Shown here in pieces: positions 43,066-51,232 of a stretch of 64,000 bases of DNA; the stretch's first letter is position 1; every line of letters starts with the position of its first letter. Below the pieces are notes generated by a model. That model had not been told where the DNA came from and ran no database searches. It worked only from the letters and a program-made list of their open reading frames with translations. A program made the translations under genes and the position numbers. The DNA is from Chryseobacterium oleae. Its GTDB lineage: Bacteria; Bacteroidota; Bacteroidia; Flavobacteriales; Weeksellaceae. The stretch covers positions 310,001 to 374,000 of the forward strand of contig NZ_FOVD01000003.1 of the NCBI RefSeq assembly GCF_900115055.1. Direction: 5' to 3'.

Positions 43066-43365
43066 ATGAACAATTCAGAATACAACAAAGCGGAAGATGC
43101 AGTAAACAATACAGAAAATTCTTTAAAGAATGCAGCAGACAATGCAAAGTGGAAAATTGAAGATCTTGCAGATAAAGCAAAGGATTATATCAATGAAAAA
43201 AGAAACAGTGATCAGGAAGCTACTCAGGAAGACTGGCTAGATAAGGTGAAAAATAATTTTTCTGATACATGGGATGATATTAAAGATAAAGCCAATGATG
43301 CATGGGAAAAAACAAAAGATGCAGCGGAAGATGTAAAAGCAGAATGGAATAAGAAAACGAATTAA
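43066..43365 (+). CDS. LEA-like amphipathic stress protein
   Basis: A 99-residue, highly charged, Cys-free and probably disordered protein. Repeated 11-residue-like units (DNAKWKIEDLADKAKDYI, KANDAWEKTKDAAEDVKAEW) give amphipathic helices, like group 3 late-embryogenesis-abundant proteins. Such proteins are usually induced by osmotic, desiccation or stationary-phase stress. It has its own terminator. Confidence 0.75.
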   Translation: MNNSEYNKAEDAVNNTENSLKNAADNAKWKIEDLADKAKDYINEKRNSDQEATQEDWLDKVKNNFSDTWDDIKDKANDAWEKTKDAAEDVKAEWNKKTN

Positions 43366-43391
43366 AATTTCAGTCATATAAATATTTTCAA

Positions 43392-43427
43392 AAAAATGGA
43401 GTCTTAAATTGATAAGGCTCCATTTTT
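43392..43427 (+). terminator. Terminator of the LEA-like gene
   Basis: A 14-base stem (one G-U pair) of AAAAATGGAGTCTT with AAGGCTCCATTTTT lies 27 bases after the stop codon. Confidence 0.85.
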
Positions 43428-43453
43428 ATTATGTCGCAAACACAAATTATTGC

Positions 43454-43461
43454 TACATTTG
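43454..43461 (+). promoter_or_regulatory. -7 box (TACATTTG) for fabI
   Basis: TACATTTG lies 24 bases upstream of the fabI ATG and fits TAnnTTTG; the -33 element is unclear. Confidence 0.55.
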
Positions 43462-43485
43462 TATTTAAATAAACATTAAAAAATT

Positions 43486-44292
43486 ATGTCATACGGTCTA
43501 CTTAAAGGCAAAAAGGGAATTATTTTTGGAGCCCTTAATGAGCAATCTATCGCGTGGAAAGTTGCAGAAAGATGTCATGAAGAAGGTGCTGAATTTATCC
43601 TGTCCAATGCTCCGATTGCTTTGAGAATGGGAGAACTTAATGGTTTAGCAGAAAAAACAGGTTCTGAGGTGATCGCTGCAGATGCTACTTCTATAGAAGA
43701 TCTTGAAAAACTTTTTGATGCGGCTATTGCCAAATTTGGTAAAATAGATTTTATCCTTCATTCAATAGGCATGTCCGTAAATGTAAGAAAAGGAAAGCAT
43801 TATACTGAAATGAACTACGACTGGTTGGAAAAAGGCTGGGATATTTCATCCGTTTCTTTCCATAAAGTAATGCGTGTAGCTTACGAAAAAGACTGCATGA
43901 ATGAGTGGGGAAGCATTTTAGCACTTACGTATATTGCTGCTCAGAGAACATTCCCTGATTACAATGATATGTCTGACAATAAATCATATTTAGAAAGCAT
44001 CGCAAGAACATTCGGATACTATTGGGGTGAAAGAAAAGTACGTGTCAATACCATTTCCCAGTCTCCTACTCCTACTACAGCAGGAAGTGGCGTAAAAGGT
44101 TTCGGTGGTTTCTTAGGTTTTGCTGAAGAAATGTCTCCGCTAGGAAATGCTACAGCTCTAGACTGTGCCAACTATTGCGTAACCTTATTCTCTGATCTTA
44201 CTCAAAAAGTAACCATGCAGAATCTTTTCCACGACGGAGGTTTCAGCAATACAGGCGTGACTCAGAAGGTAATCGACAGATATGGTGAATAA
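43486..44292 (+). CDS. fabI: Enoyl-ACP reductase FabI
   Basis: A 268-residue short-chain dehydrogenase of the FabI class: KKGIIFGALNEQSIAWKVAE (NADH-binding loop), ILHSIGM, an active-site Tyr/Lys arrangement around YLESIARTFGYYWGERKVRVNTISQSPTPT, and the C-terminal TMQNLFHDGGFSNTG. It catalyses the last step of each fatty-acid elongation round. It is larger at its lid region than E. coli FabI, as in other Bacteroidota. The 3' end and following 330 bases are duplicated downstream. Confidence 0.95.
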   Translation: MSYGLLKGKKGIIFGALNEQSIAWKVAERCHEEGAEFILSNAPIALRMGELNGLAEKTGSEVIAADATSIEDLEKLFDAAIAKFGKIDFILHSIGMSVNVRKGKHYTEMNYDWLEKGWDISSVSFHKVMRVAYEKDCMNEWGSILALTYIAAQRTFPDYNDMSDNKSYLESIARTFGYYWGERKVRVNTISQSPTPTTAGSGVKGFGGFLGFAEEMSPLGNATALDCANYCVTLFSDLTQKVTMQNLFHDGGFSNTGVTQKVIDRYGE

Positions 44293-44630
44293 CTGATCTG
44301 AATATAGCTATAAATAAACCGGCGGCCTCTTTGAGGCCGCCGGTTCTGTTTAAAATAATGTTGATATGAAGAAGTTTATTTATTTTTCAAATTGTTCTTT
44401 TGTCTTGAAACAAAATGAACCAAAAATTCAAGGCTGGAATCTTCCGCTAAAAATTAAAACTTGCTCCTAAAATTCCCAAATTGACTCTCGTCGTTCGTCG
44501 AACCACTTCGTTAGGTTTCGCGCGGATTAATCATTACTGCTTCGGCTCAATATTTCGTCCGCACTCAGACAGTGGGAATTTTTTAACGGATCAAGTTTTA
44601 ATTTTTTTGACGCTACAGCTTCCTAGGCCA
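44261..44630 (+). repeat. Tandem duplication, copy A (fabI end plus MITE-like element)
   Basis: Copy A runs from the last 11 codons of fabI through the hairpin into an element with opposed arms at 44430-44478 and 44573-44630. The arms share exact cores ATTAAAACTTG and AATTCCCA in inverted orientation. 44261-44480 matches 44684-44903 with no gap at an offset of 423 bases. The centre between the arms (44481-44572) differs between copies. No transposase is present. Confidence 0.9.
44317..44345 (+). terminator. GC-rich hairpin after fabI
   Basis: A 13-base perfect stem (AACCGGCGGCCTC with GAGGCCGCCGGTT) has a TTT loop, 24 bases after the stop codon. A copy with one mismatch is at 44740-44768. 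Confidence 0.85.
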
Positions 44631-44656
44631 ATGGTATCTGGAAGTTTTATTAGTAG

Positions 44657-44715
44657 AATCTTTATCACAATGAAGGTTTCTTACTCAGAAGATAACCGAC
44701 AGATATGGTGAATAA
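44657..44715 (+). pseudogene. Remnant of a fabI 3' end
   Basis: 44657-44715 aligns to 44221-44292 with a 13-base deletion. The last 11 codons read TQKITDRYGE-stop against TQKVIDRYGE-stop in intact fabI. Upstream similarity fades near 44657. Confidence 0.85.
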
Positions 44716-45018
44716 CTGATCTGAATACAGCTATAAATAAACCGGCTGCCTCTTCGAGGCCGCCGGTTCTGTTTAAAATAATGTTGATATGAAGAAGTTT
44801 ATTTATTTTTCAAATTGTTCTTTTGTCTTGAAACAAAATGAACCAAAAATTCAAGGCTGGAATCTTCCGCTAAAAATTAAAACTTGCTCCTAAAATTCCC
44901 AAACTCATGCGGATTTACCATTGTTGTTTTTGATTCAATATCTCGTCCGCACTCAGACAGTGGGAATTTTTTAACGGATCAAGTTTTAATTTTCTTAACG
45001 CTACAGCTTCCTAGGCCA
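44684..45018 (+). repeat. Tandem duplication, copy B (with MITE-like element)
   Basis: Copy B matches copy A at an offset of 423 bases up to 44903, then at 388 bases from 44944 to 45018, because its centre is 35 bases shorter. The inverted arms are 44853-44901 and 44961-45018. Copies A and B fill the 788-base gap between fabI and the convergent GH30 gene, where no gene was found. Their hairpins may also terminate the polysaccharide locus. Confidence 0.9.
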
Positions 45019-45080
45019 GTGGTGTCATTAATAACTCAATGGAAGTCTCACAATAATGTTCCTCTTCCAGCCAATTAAAT

Positions 45081-46520
45081 CTATAAAATAACCGTCTGGA
45101 TAGAATGTGCCGGTGCGGATAATTTAGCCGACATTCCTTCGATCCAAAGGTTGGTTTCAATATCATTTTCAGAATCATTCATAATCACAGTGACCAACTG
45201 ACCGTTTTCATTCATGAAAGTGGTAGAGGTAAGAGCGGCCCTGTTTGATGAACTTCCGATTCTCTGAGCGTTGGGCTTAATATATTTTGATACATGACCT
45301 ACATAATAATATTCATAAGTATAATGTACTTCACCTGTCTTAGTATCTGCGATGATTGGTGCAAAACAAAAGTTCCCTACGTGGTTAGGTCCTCCGGTTT
45401 CATCCAGCAACACATTCCAGTCGGTCCATAAAGCGGTTCCTTTGTTGAAATCATTAAGCATATTTTTTCCATACAATTCTCCCAGACTTACATCATAAAT
45501 TCCGGACATCTTGAACTGTTCCTTACATCCTTCTGTAAACGCCAGGAATTTATCAGGAAAAGCTCTCTGTGTTTCTGCTAAGTTATCAAAAAGCTGCGTT
45601 TTGTTGTTCCAGGTTTCATACCAGTGGTAACCGATTCCGTGGGCATATTTTGATGTTTCAGGATCGCTTAAAGTCGTTGTTGCTCTTTGGTAAATTAAAT
45701 CTCTGTTGTGATCCCAGATCATTACCTTTTTGTCTTTATAACCATTTTTCCAAAGTGTTGGTCCTAAATTATTTTTAAGGAATTCACCTTCTTCCTCGGC
45801 AGAATAGATACATGACTCCCAGCTTTGTGTAGCCATCGGTTCATTCTGTACCGTCAGTCCCCAAATATTGATTCCTCTTTTTTCGTATTCTTTGATGAAT
45901 TTAATATAATAATCTGCCCAGGTCTGGTAATACTGGTTTTCCAGTCTTCCTCCTTTGTACAAACTTTTATTGGACTTCATCCATGCCGGTGGACTCCATG
46001 GAGAGAAGTAAAACGTGAAATCTTTACCGATCGCTTTCTGAGCTTCTTTGATCATCGGAATCTTATACTTTTCGTCATGGGCTACATTGAAGGTCTTTAA
46101 AGCCATATCATTGTCTTCCACATAAGTATAAGAATCGCTGGAGAAGTCGCATGAATTCATGTTGGTACGGACTACCGTGTAACCCAGTCCGTTTTTTCCA
46201 AAGTAAGCGTCCAGAATTTCTTTCTGCTTATTCTTTGGCATTTTATAAAAGGTTTCGGCAGATGCGTCAGTAATAGCGCCACCTATTCCAATCAGTTTCT
46301 GGTATTTAAAATCCGGATCCACAAAGATACAGGCATCTGTTTCTTTAGGTTGACCGAATTTTTCAAATTTAACCGTTCCTTTATCCGCCATCTTTTCGTT
46401 GGTTTTGGAATTGGTTAAAATCACTTTCGCTGTTTTCCCTGCATTTTTCTTCCAGTAGTTCTGTGCATTGGCATTTATAAATGCACCTACCGCCAAACAG
46501 CTTACAATTAGTTTCTTCAT
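45081..46520 (-). CDS. Glycoside hydrolase family 30, last gene of the glucan locus
   Basis: A 479-residue secreted enzyme (signal peptide MKKLIVSCLAVGAFINANAQ). The (beta/alpha)8 barrel has YFSPWSPPAWMKSN, acid/base Glu227 in TVQNEPMATQ and nucleophile Glu330 in AFTEGCKE. The C-terminal GH30 beta-sandwich includes the NRAALTSTTFMNENGQLVTVIMND stretch. GH30 members in such loci cleave beta-1,6-glucan or act as beta-glucosidases or glucosylceramidases. It is 43 bases downstream of the GH16 gene. It resembles the other GH30 here only moderately, so the two probably act on different bonds or chain lengths. Confidence 0.92.
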   Translation of the reverse strand: MKKLIVSCLAVGAFINANAQNYWKKNAGKTAKVILTNSKTNEKMADKGTVKFEKFGQPKETDACIFVDPDFKYQKLIGIGGAITDASAETFYKMPKNKQKEILDAYFGKNGLGYTVVRTNMNSCDFSSDSYTYVEDNDMALKTFNVAHDEKYKIPMIKEAQKAIGKDFTFYFSPWSPPAWMKSNKSLYKGGRLENQYYQTWADYYIKFIKEYEKRGINIWGLTVQNEPMATQSWESCIYSAEEEGEFLKNNLGPTLWKNGYKDKKVMIWDHNRDLIYQRATTTLSDPETSKYAHGIGYHWYETWNNKTQLFDNLAETQRAFPDKFLAFTEGCKEQFKMSGIYDVSLGELYGKNMLNDFNKGTALWTDWNVLLDETGGPNHVGNFCFAPIIADTKTGEVHYTYEYYYVGHVSKYIKPNAQRIGSSSNRAALTSTTFMNENGQLVTVIMNDSENDIETNLWIEGMSAKLSAPAHSIQTVIL

Positions 46521-46563
46521 AATCTTTTTCTTTCTGTTTTTGGACTTTACCGCCCTCGCTTCA

Positions 46564-47373
46564 TTATTTATTTTGATAAACTCTTACATAATCTATATAA
46601 TATTTTTGTGGAAAAATATTATCATCAATTCCTTCTTTTCCGCCCCACAAGCCACCGACCGCCAAATTTAAAATCATAAAATAAGGCTGATCAAAAGGCC
46701 ATGCTTCATAAGTCTTGTCTTTATTTTCGTAGGTGAAAAACTTCTGTCCGTCGATATAGACATCAATCTTTTCCGGTGTCCAATCTGCTTTATAGACGTG
46801 AAATTTTTCACTTACATCTTTCACTACCAAAGTATCCGTTTTCTGTGTCCCCTGAATATGGTTATATTTTTTGGTATGAACCGAAGCATGTACAAACCCC
46901 TGATTGAAACCCACATGTTCCATAATATCCAGTTCACCGTCATCCGGCCATTCCTTCATGTTTTCACTCATCATCCAGATCGCTGGCCAGCTTCCTCGTC
47001 CTTTGGGAAGTTTCGCCCTGACTTCTACTGTTCCATACTGAAAGGAGAATTTTCCTTTGGTTAAAAGTCTTGCGGATGTATATTGATTTTTGTCCCAGCT
47101 TTCTTTCCGGGCTTCAATAACAAGATTTCCGCCTTCCATTCTGGCATTTTCAAGTCTGTTTTTGGTATAAAACTGAGCTTCCTGGTTTCCATAGCCGTCC
47201 CCTCCTACATCATAATTCCATTTCAATGAATCCGGAATACCTTTTCCGTTAAATTCATCACTCCATATCAGCTTCTTCCCGGAATATGTTTTGTTGGAAA
47301 CACAGTTCGTCACAGAAAATAATATTAATCCCGTTGCGAAAAGTTGAATGATATGTTGGAGTTTCATTTTCAT
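46564..47373 (-). CDS. Glycoside hydrolase family 16 lipoprotein (laminarinase-like)
   Basis: 269 residues. The lipobox Cys24 (FSVTNC) predicts a lipid-anchored protein. A single GH16 beta-jelly-roll domain has the catalytic ELDIMEH motif (Glu147, Asp149, Glu152) preceded by RGSWPAIWMM. This form of the motif is typical of beta-1,3-glucanases (laminarinases) and beta-1,3/1,4-glucanases. It would cut the polymer at the cell surface before import by SusCD. Confidence 0.92.
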   Translation of the reverse strand: MKMKLQHIIQLFATGLILFSVTNCVSNKTYSGKKLIWSDEFNGKGIPDSLKWNYDVGGDGYGNQEAQFYTKNRLENARMEGGNLVIEARKESWDKNQYTSARLLTKGKFSFQYGTVEVRAKLPKGRGSWPAIWMMSENMKEWPDDGELDIMEHVGFNQGFVHASVHTKKYNHIQGTQKTDTLVVKDVSEKFHVYKADWTPEKIDVYIDGQKFFTYENKDKTYEAWPFDQPYFMILNLAVGGLWGGKEGIDDNIFPQKYYIDYVRVYQNK

Positions 47374-47429
47374 TGATGTAGCAATATTTAAGTTTTGGCT
47401 GAAGCCGTTTTTTTCGTTGCGTGAAGTTA

Positions 47430-47567
47430 AGCGGGCTAAAGCCCGCTCCTATTGAATATATTTCGTTTTTGATTTAATTTTATTCTCCTAAATTTCCTAT
47501 AGCCTTATTGCTGATGATTTCTATTTTTCATTCTTTGAAGCGGGCTAAAGCCCACTTCTATTGAATA
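47430..47567. repeat. Two REP-like GGGCTAAAGCCC hairpins
   Basis: AGCGGGCTAAAGCCCGCT (47430-47447) and AGCGGGCTAAAGCCCA (47539-47554) lie 109 bases apart. Both are followed by nearly the same tail (CTCCTATTGAATAT and CTTCTATTGAATAT). They fill the only long gap inside the PUL operon, between GH3 and GH16. Their form recalls REP elements mobilised by RAYT transposases; no such gene is in the window. Confidence 0.75.
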
Positions 47568-47569
47568 TT

Positions 47570-49792
47570 TTATTTTGTCCAGGTGATTCTTTTTGTCTGT
47601 ACGTTTTGAGAATCTGTTCCAATCATAATATCGAATTCGCCGCTTTCCCAGTCAAAATTTAATTGATCATCGTAGAATTTCAGATCTTCCGGTGTCAGTT
47701 TGAAAACTACTTTTTGGCTTTCTCCTTTTTTAATGAATACCTTTTGGAATCCTTTTAATTCTTTTACAGGTCTTACGACTTTTCCGAAAAGATCTCTGAT
47801 ATACAGTTGTACTACTTCTTCACCGTCGTATTTTCCGGTATTGGAAACGGTCACGTTGATATTCAATGTCTGGTTTCCTTTAAGGTTTGCAGAACTTAAA
47901 ACCATATCGGAATATTTAAAATCCGTATAGCTTAAACCGTAACCAAACGGAAATTTAGGATCATTATCAAGATCAATGTATGCGGAAACGTAATTTCTGT
48001 CTGTATTGTTTTTGGCTGGTCTTCCGGTATTGTAATGATTGTAATAAACAGGAATCTGCCCTTCTGTTCTTGGGAAGCTCATCGGAAGTTTTCCGCCCGG
48101 ATTCACAGCTCCGAAAAGAACATCGGCAATAGAATTACCCGCTTCAGTTCCCAGCCACCAGTTATAGGTTATAGTAGGAATGTTGTCTACTGCCCAGTTG
48201 AAGATCAGAGGTCTTCCGGCGTTGATCATTAAAACAATTGGTTTTCCGGTCTTCGCGATTTCTTTAAGCAGGTCTTCCTGAACTCCTGTAAAACCAATGC
48301 TGCTTCTGCTTTTTGCCTCACCGCTCATGGCATGACCTTCACCCAATGTCATAATCACAACATCTGCTTTTTTGGCGGTTTCTACTGCTTCTGCAAACAT
48401 AGATCGGTCCTGATCATCAACATTACAGCCTTTTGCATATAATAAGGTTGAATTTTTATCCAGTTGATTTTTAATTCCATCAAACTGAGAAACGATTCTT
48501 TGATTGTCATCTTTAAATGCAATAGACCAGAATCCGTGATTAGCAACGGTCTCTTTCCCGAAAGGTCCGATCAGAGCAACCGTCTTCGCTGTTTTTGAAA
48601 GAGGAAGAATATTTCCCTGGTTTTTAAGAAGTACGATACTTTTAGAACCGAATTCTCGTCCGAATTTTCTGTTTTCCTGATTATCAGTTTGCTCTTTCTG
48701 TCTTTTTTCGTTGCTGAATCTGTAAGGATCGTCAAAAAGTCCCATCTCGAATTTCTTGGCTAAAATCCTGCCTGCTGCATCGTCTACCCATTTTGCATCT
48801 ACTTTTCCTTCCTTGACGAGTTTTGGAAGTTCCGTCATATAGACACGGCTTTCCATATCCATATCACTTCCGCCCAGAATGGCTCTTTCGGCGGCTTCGT
48901 TAGCATCTTTGGCATATCCGTGAGGTATCATTTCTCCGATACTTCCCCAGTCTGAAACCACAAAACCTTTATAATTCCACTGTCCTTTTAACAGTTCTCT
49001 TTGAATATATTGATTGGCTGTGGCAGGAATTCCGTTAATATCGTTGAATGAATTCATGAATGTCGCTACTCCGGCATTAGCAGCTGCTTTAAATGGTGGT
49101 AAGTAGGTTTCATGAAGTTGTCTTAAACTCATATCCACAGAATTGTAATCTCTTCCGCCGACTGCTGCACCGTACGCTGCAAAGTGCTTGGCACAGGCCA
49201 TCACCGCATCAAGACTTCCCAGACCTTTCCCCTGAAATCCTTTGATTCGGGCTAAGCCAATCTGGGTTCCGAGATAGGTGTCTTCTCCGGAACCTTCCAT
49301 GACTCTTCCCCATCTCGGATCTCTGGCAACGTCTACCATGGGAGCAAAAGTCCAGTGAATACCATATGCCGAGGCTTCTGTCGCTGCAATTCTTTCTGAC
49401 TTTTCTATCATTCCCAGATCCCAGCTTGCCGCCTGGCCTAAGTTGACGGGAAAAGTTGTTCTGTATCCGTGAATGACGTCCTGCCCGAAAAGTAAAGGAA
49501 TTTTCAGTCTGGATTGTTGAGCCAGCTTCTGGAAAGCTCTTGTTTCATCTGCTCCGGCTACATTCAGCATGGAACCTACTTTTCCTTTTTTTATTTCTTC
49601 CAAAACGGCTGCAGAATTGGATTTCTGAGGCCCGGTGGCATATTCGAATCCGCTGTACTGGACCATCTGTCCTACTTTTTCCTCCAGGGTCATTTTAGAA
49701 AGCAGCTCCGCTACTTTCTGATCCACCGTTTTCTGCCCGTAAGCATTCATTCCCAGCGCTGAGCAGGCCAGTAAGAAATATACTTTTTTCAT
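47570..49792 (-). CDS. Glycoside hydrolase family 3 beta-glucosidase (BglX-like)
   Basis: A 740-residue enzyme with a signal peptide (MKKVYFLLACSALGMNAYGQ), so probably periplasmic. The N-terminal barrel has the substrate-binding KHFAAYGA motif and nucleophile Asp281 in FVVSDWGSI. The GH3 C-terminal domain has the acid/base loop region EGHAMSGEAKSRSS, and a final FnIII-like domain follows. It would release glucose from imported beta-gluco-oligosaccharides. Nine bases separate it from the preceding GH30 gene. Confidence 0.93.
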   Translation of the reverse strand: MKKVYFLLACSALGMNAYGQKTVDQKVAELLSKMTLEEKVGQMVQYSGFEYATGPQKSNSAAVLEEIKKGKVGSMLNVAGADETRAFQKLAQQSRLKIPLLFGQDVIHGYRTTFPVNLGQAASWDLGMIEKSERIAATEASAYGIHWTFAPMVDVARDPRWGRVMEGSGEDTYLGTQIGLARIKGFQGKGLGSLDAVMACAKHFAAYGAAVGGRDYNSVDMSLRQLHETYLPPFKAAANAGVATFMNSFNDINGIPATANQYIQRELLKGQWNYKGFVVSDWGSIGEMIPHGYAKDANEAAERAILGGSDMDMESRVYMTELPKLVKEGKVDAKWVDDAAGRILAKKFEMGLFDDPYRFSNEKRQKEQTDNQENRKFGREFGSKSIVLLKNQGNILPLSKTAKTVALIGPFGKETVANHGFWSIAFKDDNQRIVSQFDGIKNQLDKNSTLLYAKGCNVDDQDRSMFAEAVETAKKADVVIMTLGEGHAMSGEAKSRSSIGFTGVQEDLLKEIAKTGKPIVLMINAGRPLIFNWAVDNIPTITYNWWLGTEAGNSIADVLFGAVNPGGKLPMSFPRTEGQIPVYYNHYNTGRPAKNNTDRNYVSAYIDLDNDPKFPFGYGLSYTDFKYSDMVLSSANLKGNQTLNINVTVSNTGKYDGEEVVQLYIRDLFGKVVRPVKELKGFQKVFIKKGESQKVVFKLTPEDLKFYDDQLNFDWESGEFDIMIGTDSQNVQTKRITWTK

Positions 49793-49801
49793 ACGATTAT
49801 A

Positions 49802-51229
49802 TTAAAAAACATAAGTTGCTGCCGAATTTCCCGAAAGAATGACGGGAGCGGTCTTTCCGTTATATTTGATATTAAAACTTTCTTCTGCAGTGTTTCCATT
49901 CTGGACAATCAATACCGTTTTTCCGGCCGGGGTTTTAAATGCCGCCGTAGAAAGGGTTTCTGTCTGTGTAGAAGCAATACGCTGAGAACCTGCAGGCACA
50001 AACTTGGAAGCATGTGCAATGATATAGTAGGAAACATTTCTGGTGAAATTTTCACTGTCGGAAACCGTTATTGCTCCTTTACATTCCGTACATCCGCCCT
50101 CTGTGTGAGGTTTATACTGCGGATCATTTGCTACATTCCATTCCAAAGCAATACTGCTCCAGTTTCTCATAGAACCGATGACTACATTTTTAACGTGCCA
50201 GTTCAGGTCTTCATTAAAGGTCCCTTTCGATCCCGTCCACTGCTCGGTAAAATACAAATTTTTATCGGGAAACGCGTTGTGCACCGTGCTTAAAGCTGAA
50301 ATATCTCCTTCATATAAATGGAAGGCTGAGCCGTCAATGTACTGATAAGCTTCGGGATCTTTCAGAATATCAAGGGCATATTCAGGTTTGTTGCAGTTAT
50401 GATCGTAGACTACAATCTTTGTTTTGATCTTATGGGATTTAAACACCGGACCTAAATGGCCTTTGATAAAATCTGTCTGTTGATCAGACGGCATAAAAAG
50501 ACTCGGATTGTTTCCCGGATGAAGAGGTTCATTCTGAGGTGTGACTGCATCAATGGTAATTCCTTCCTTTTTCATTCCAAGGATGTATTTTGCAAAATAG
50601 TCTGCATATACCCTGTAAAATTCGGGTTTTAAGCTTCCGCCTTTTGATTTTCCGTTATCTTTCATCCAAACCGGGGGCGACCACGGTGCTGCAATGATTT
50701 TAATTTCCGGATTAATCGCTAAAATCTCTTTCAACATGGCAATCAGCTCCTTATCGTTGGCCAGGCTGAATTTTGAAAGGGTCTGATCTGTCTGCCCTTC
50801 CGAAAGGTCATCGTAAGAGAAAACGCTGCCATCGAGATCAGAAGCACCGATGCTTAACCTCAGATAACTGATAGAAATCGAATTCTTGTCTTTTCCGAAA
50901 AGTTCGTTCAATAAAGCTTTCCTCTTTGCCGTTGAAAGACGGTTGATCACTTCTACACTGCCTCCTGTTAAAGTGTACCCAAAACCGTCAACATATTGAA
51001 ACTTTTGTGTCTCATCAATTTCAATATTTTGCCAGCTGTTGGAATTTGCCCCAAATTTAACCGGAGTTTGCTGCTGTAATTTTACACTTTCATTGCCTTT
51101 GGTAAGCCAATACTGAACATCACTTTCTTTATCTGCTCCAACGGATGCACATGATAAAGGAAAAAGTACCACGCCGCAAAGCAGCGCGGTACCTTTAAAA
51201 AAGAAACTATATAAACTGTGAAACGTCAT
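49802..51229 (-). CDS. Glycoside hydrolase family 30 lipoprotein (beta-1,6-glucanase-like)
   Basis: 475 residues. The lipobox ends FPLSC (about Cys27), implying a lipid-anchored, probably surface-exposed enzyme. The barrel has AAPWSPPVWMKDNGKSKGG, acid/base Glu234 in TPQNEPLHPG and nucleophile Glu329 in YFTEQWTG. A WECKG-like Cys-containing loop (EGGCTECKG) follows, then a short beta-sandwich. Its position directly after susD (three bases) suggests it makes the first cuts in the polymer. It is similar in layout to GH30_3 beta-1,6-glucanases; the subfamily is inferred. Confidence 0.9.
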   Translation of the reverse strand: MTFHSLYSFFFKGTALLCGVVLFPLSCASVGADKESDVQYWLTKGNESVKLQQQTPVKFGANSNSWQNIEIDETQKFQYVDGFGYTLTGGSVEVINRLSTAKRKALLNELFGKDKNSISISYLRLSIGASDLDGSVFSYDDLSEGQTDQTLSKFSLANDKELIAMLKEILAINPEIKIIAAPWSPPVWMKDNGKSKGGSLKPEFYRVYADYFAKYILGMKKEGITIDAVTPQNEPLHPGNNPSLFMPSDQQTDFIKGHLGPVFKSHKIKTKIVVYDHNCNKPEYALDILKDPEAYQYIDGSAFHLYEGDISALSTVHNAFPDKNLYFTEQWTGSKGTFNEDLNWHVKNVVIGSMRNWSSIALEWNVANDPQYKPHTEGGCTECKGAITVSDSENFTRNVSYYIIAHASKFVPAGSQRIASTQTETLSTAAFKTPAGKTVLIVQNGNTAEESFNIKYNGKTAPVILSGNSAATYVF

Positions 51230-51232
51230 ATT

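Noticed and set aside
44481..45078. Two plus-strand frames of 76 and 64 codons
   Set aside because: They are paralogous translations of the duplicated MITE-like element and lie in noncoding repeat sequence.
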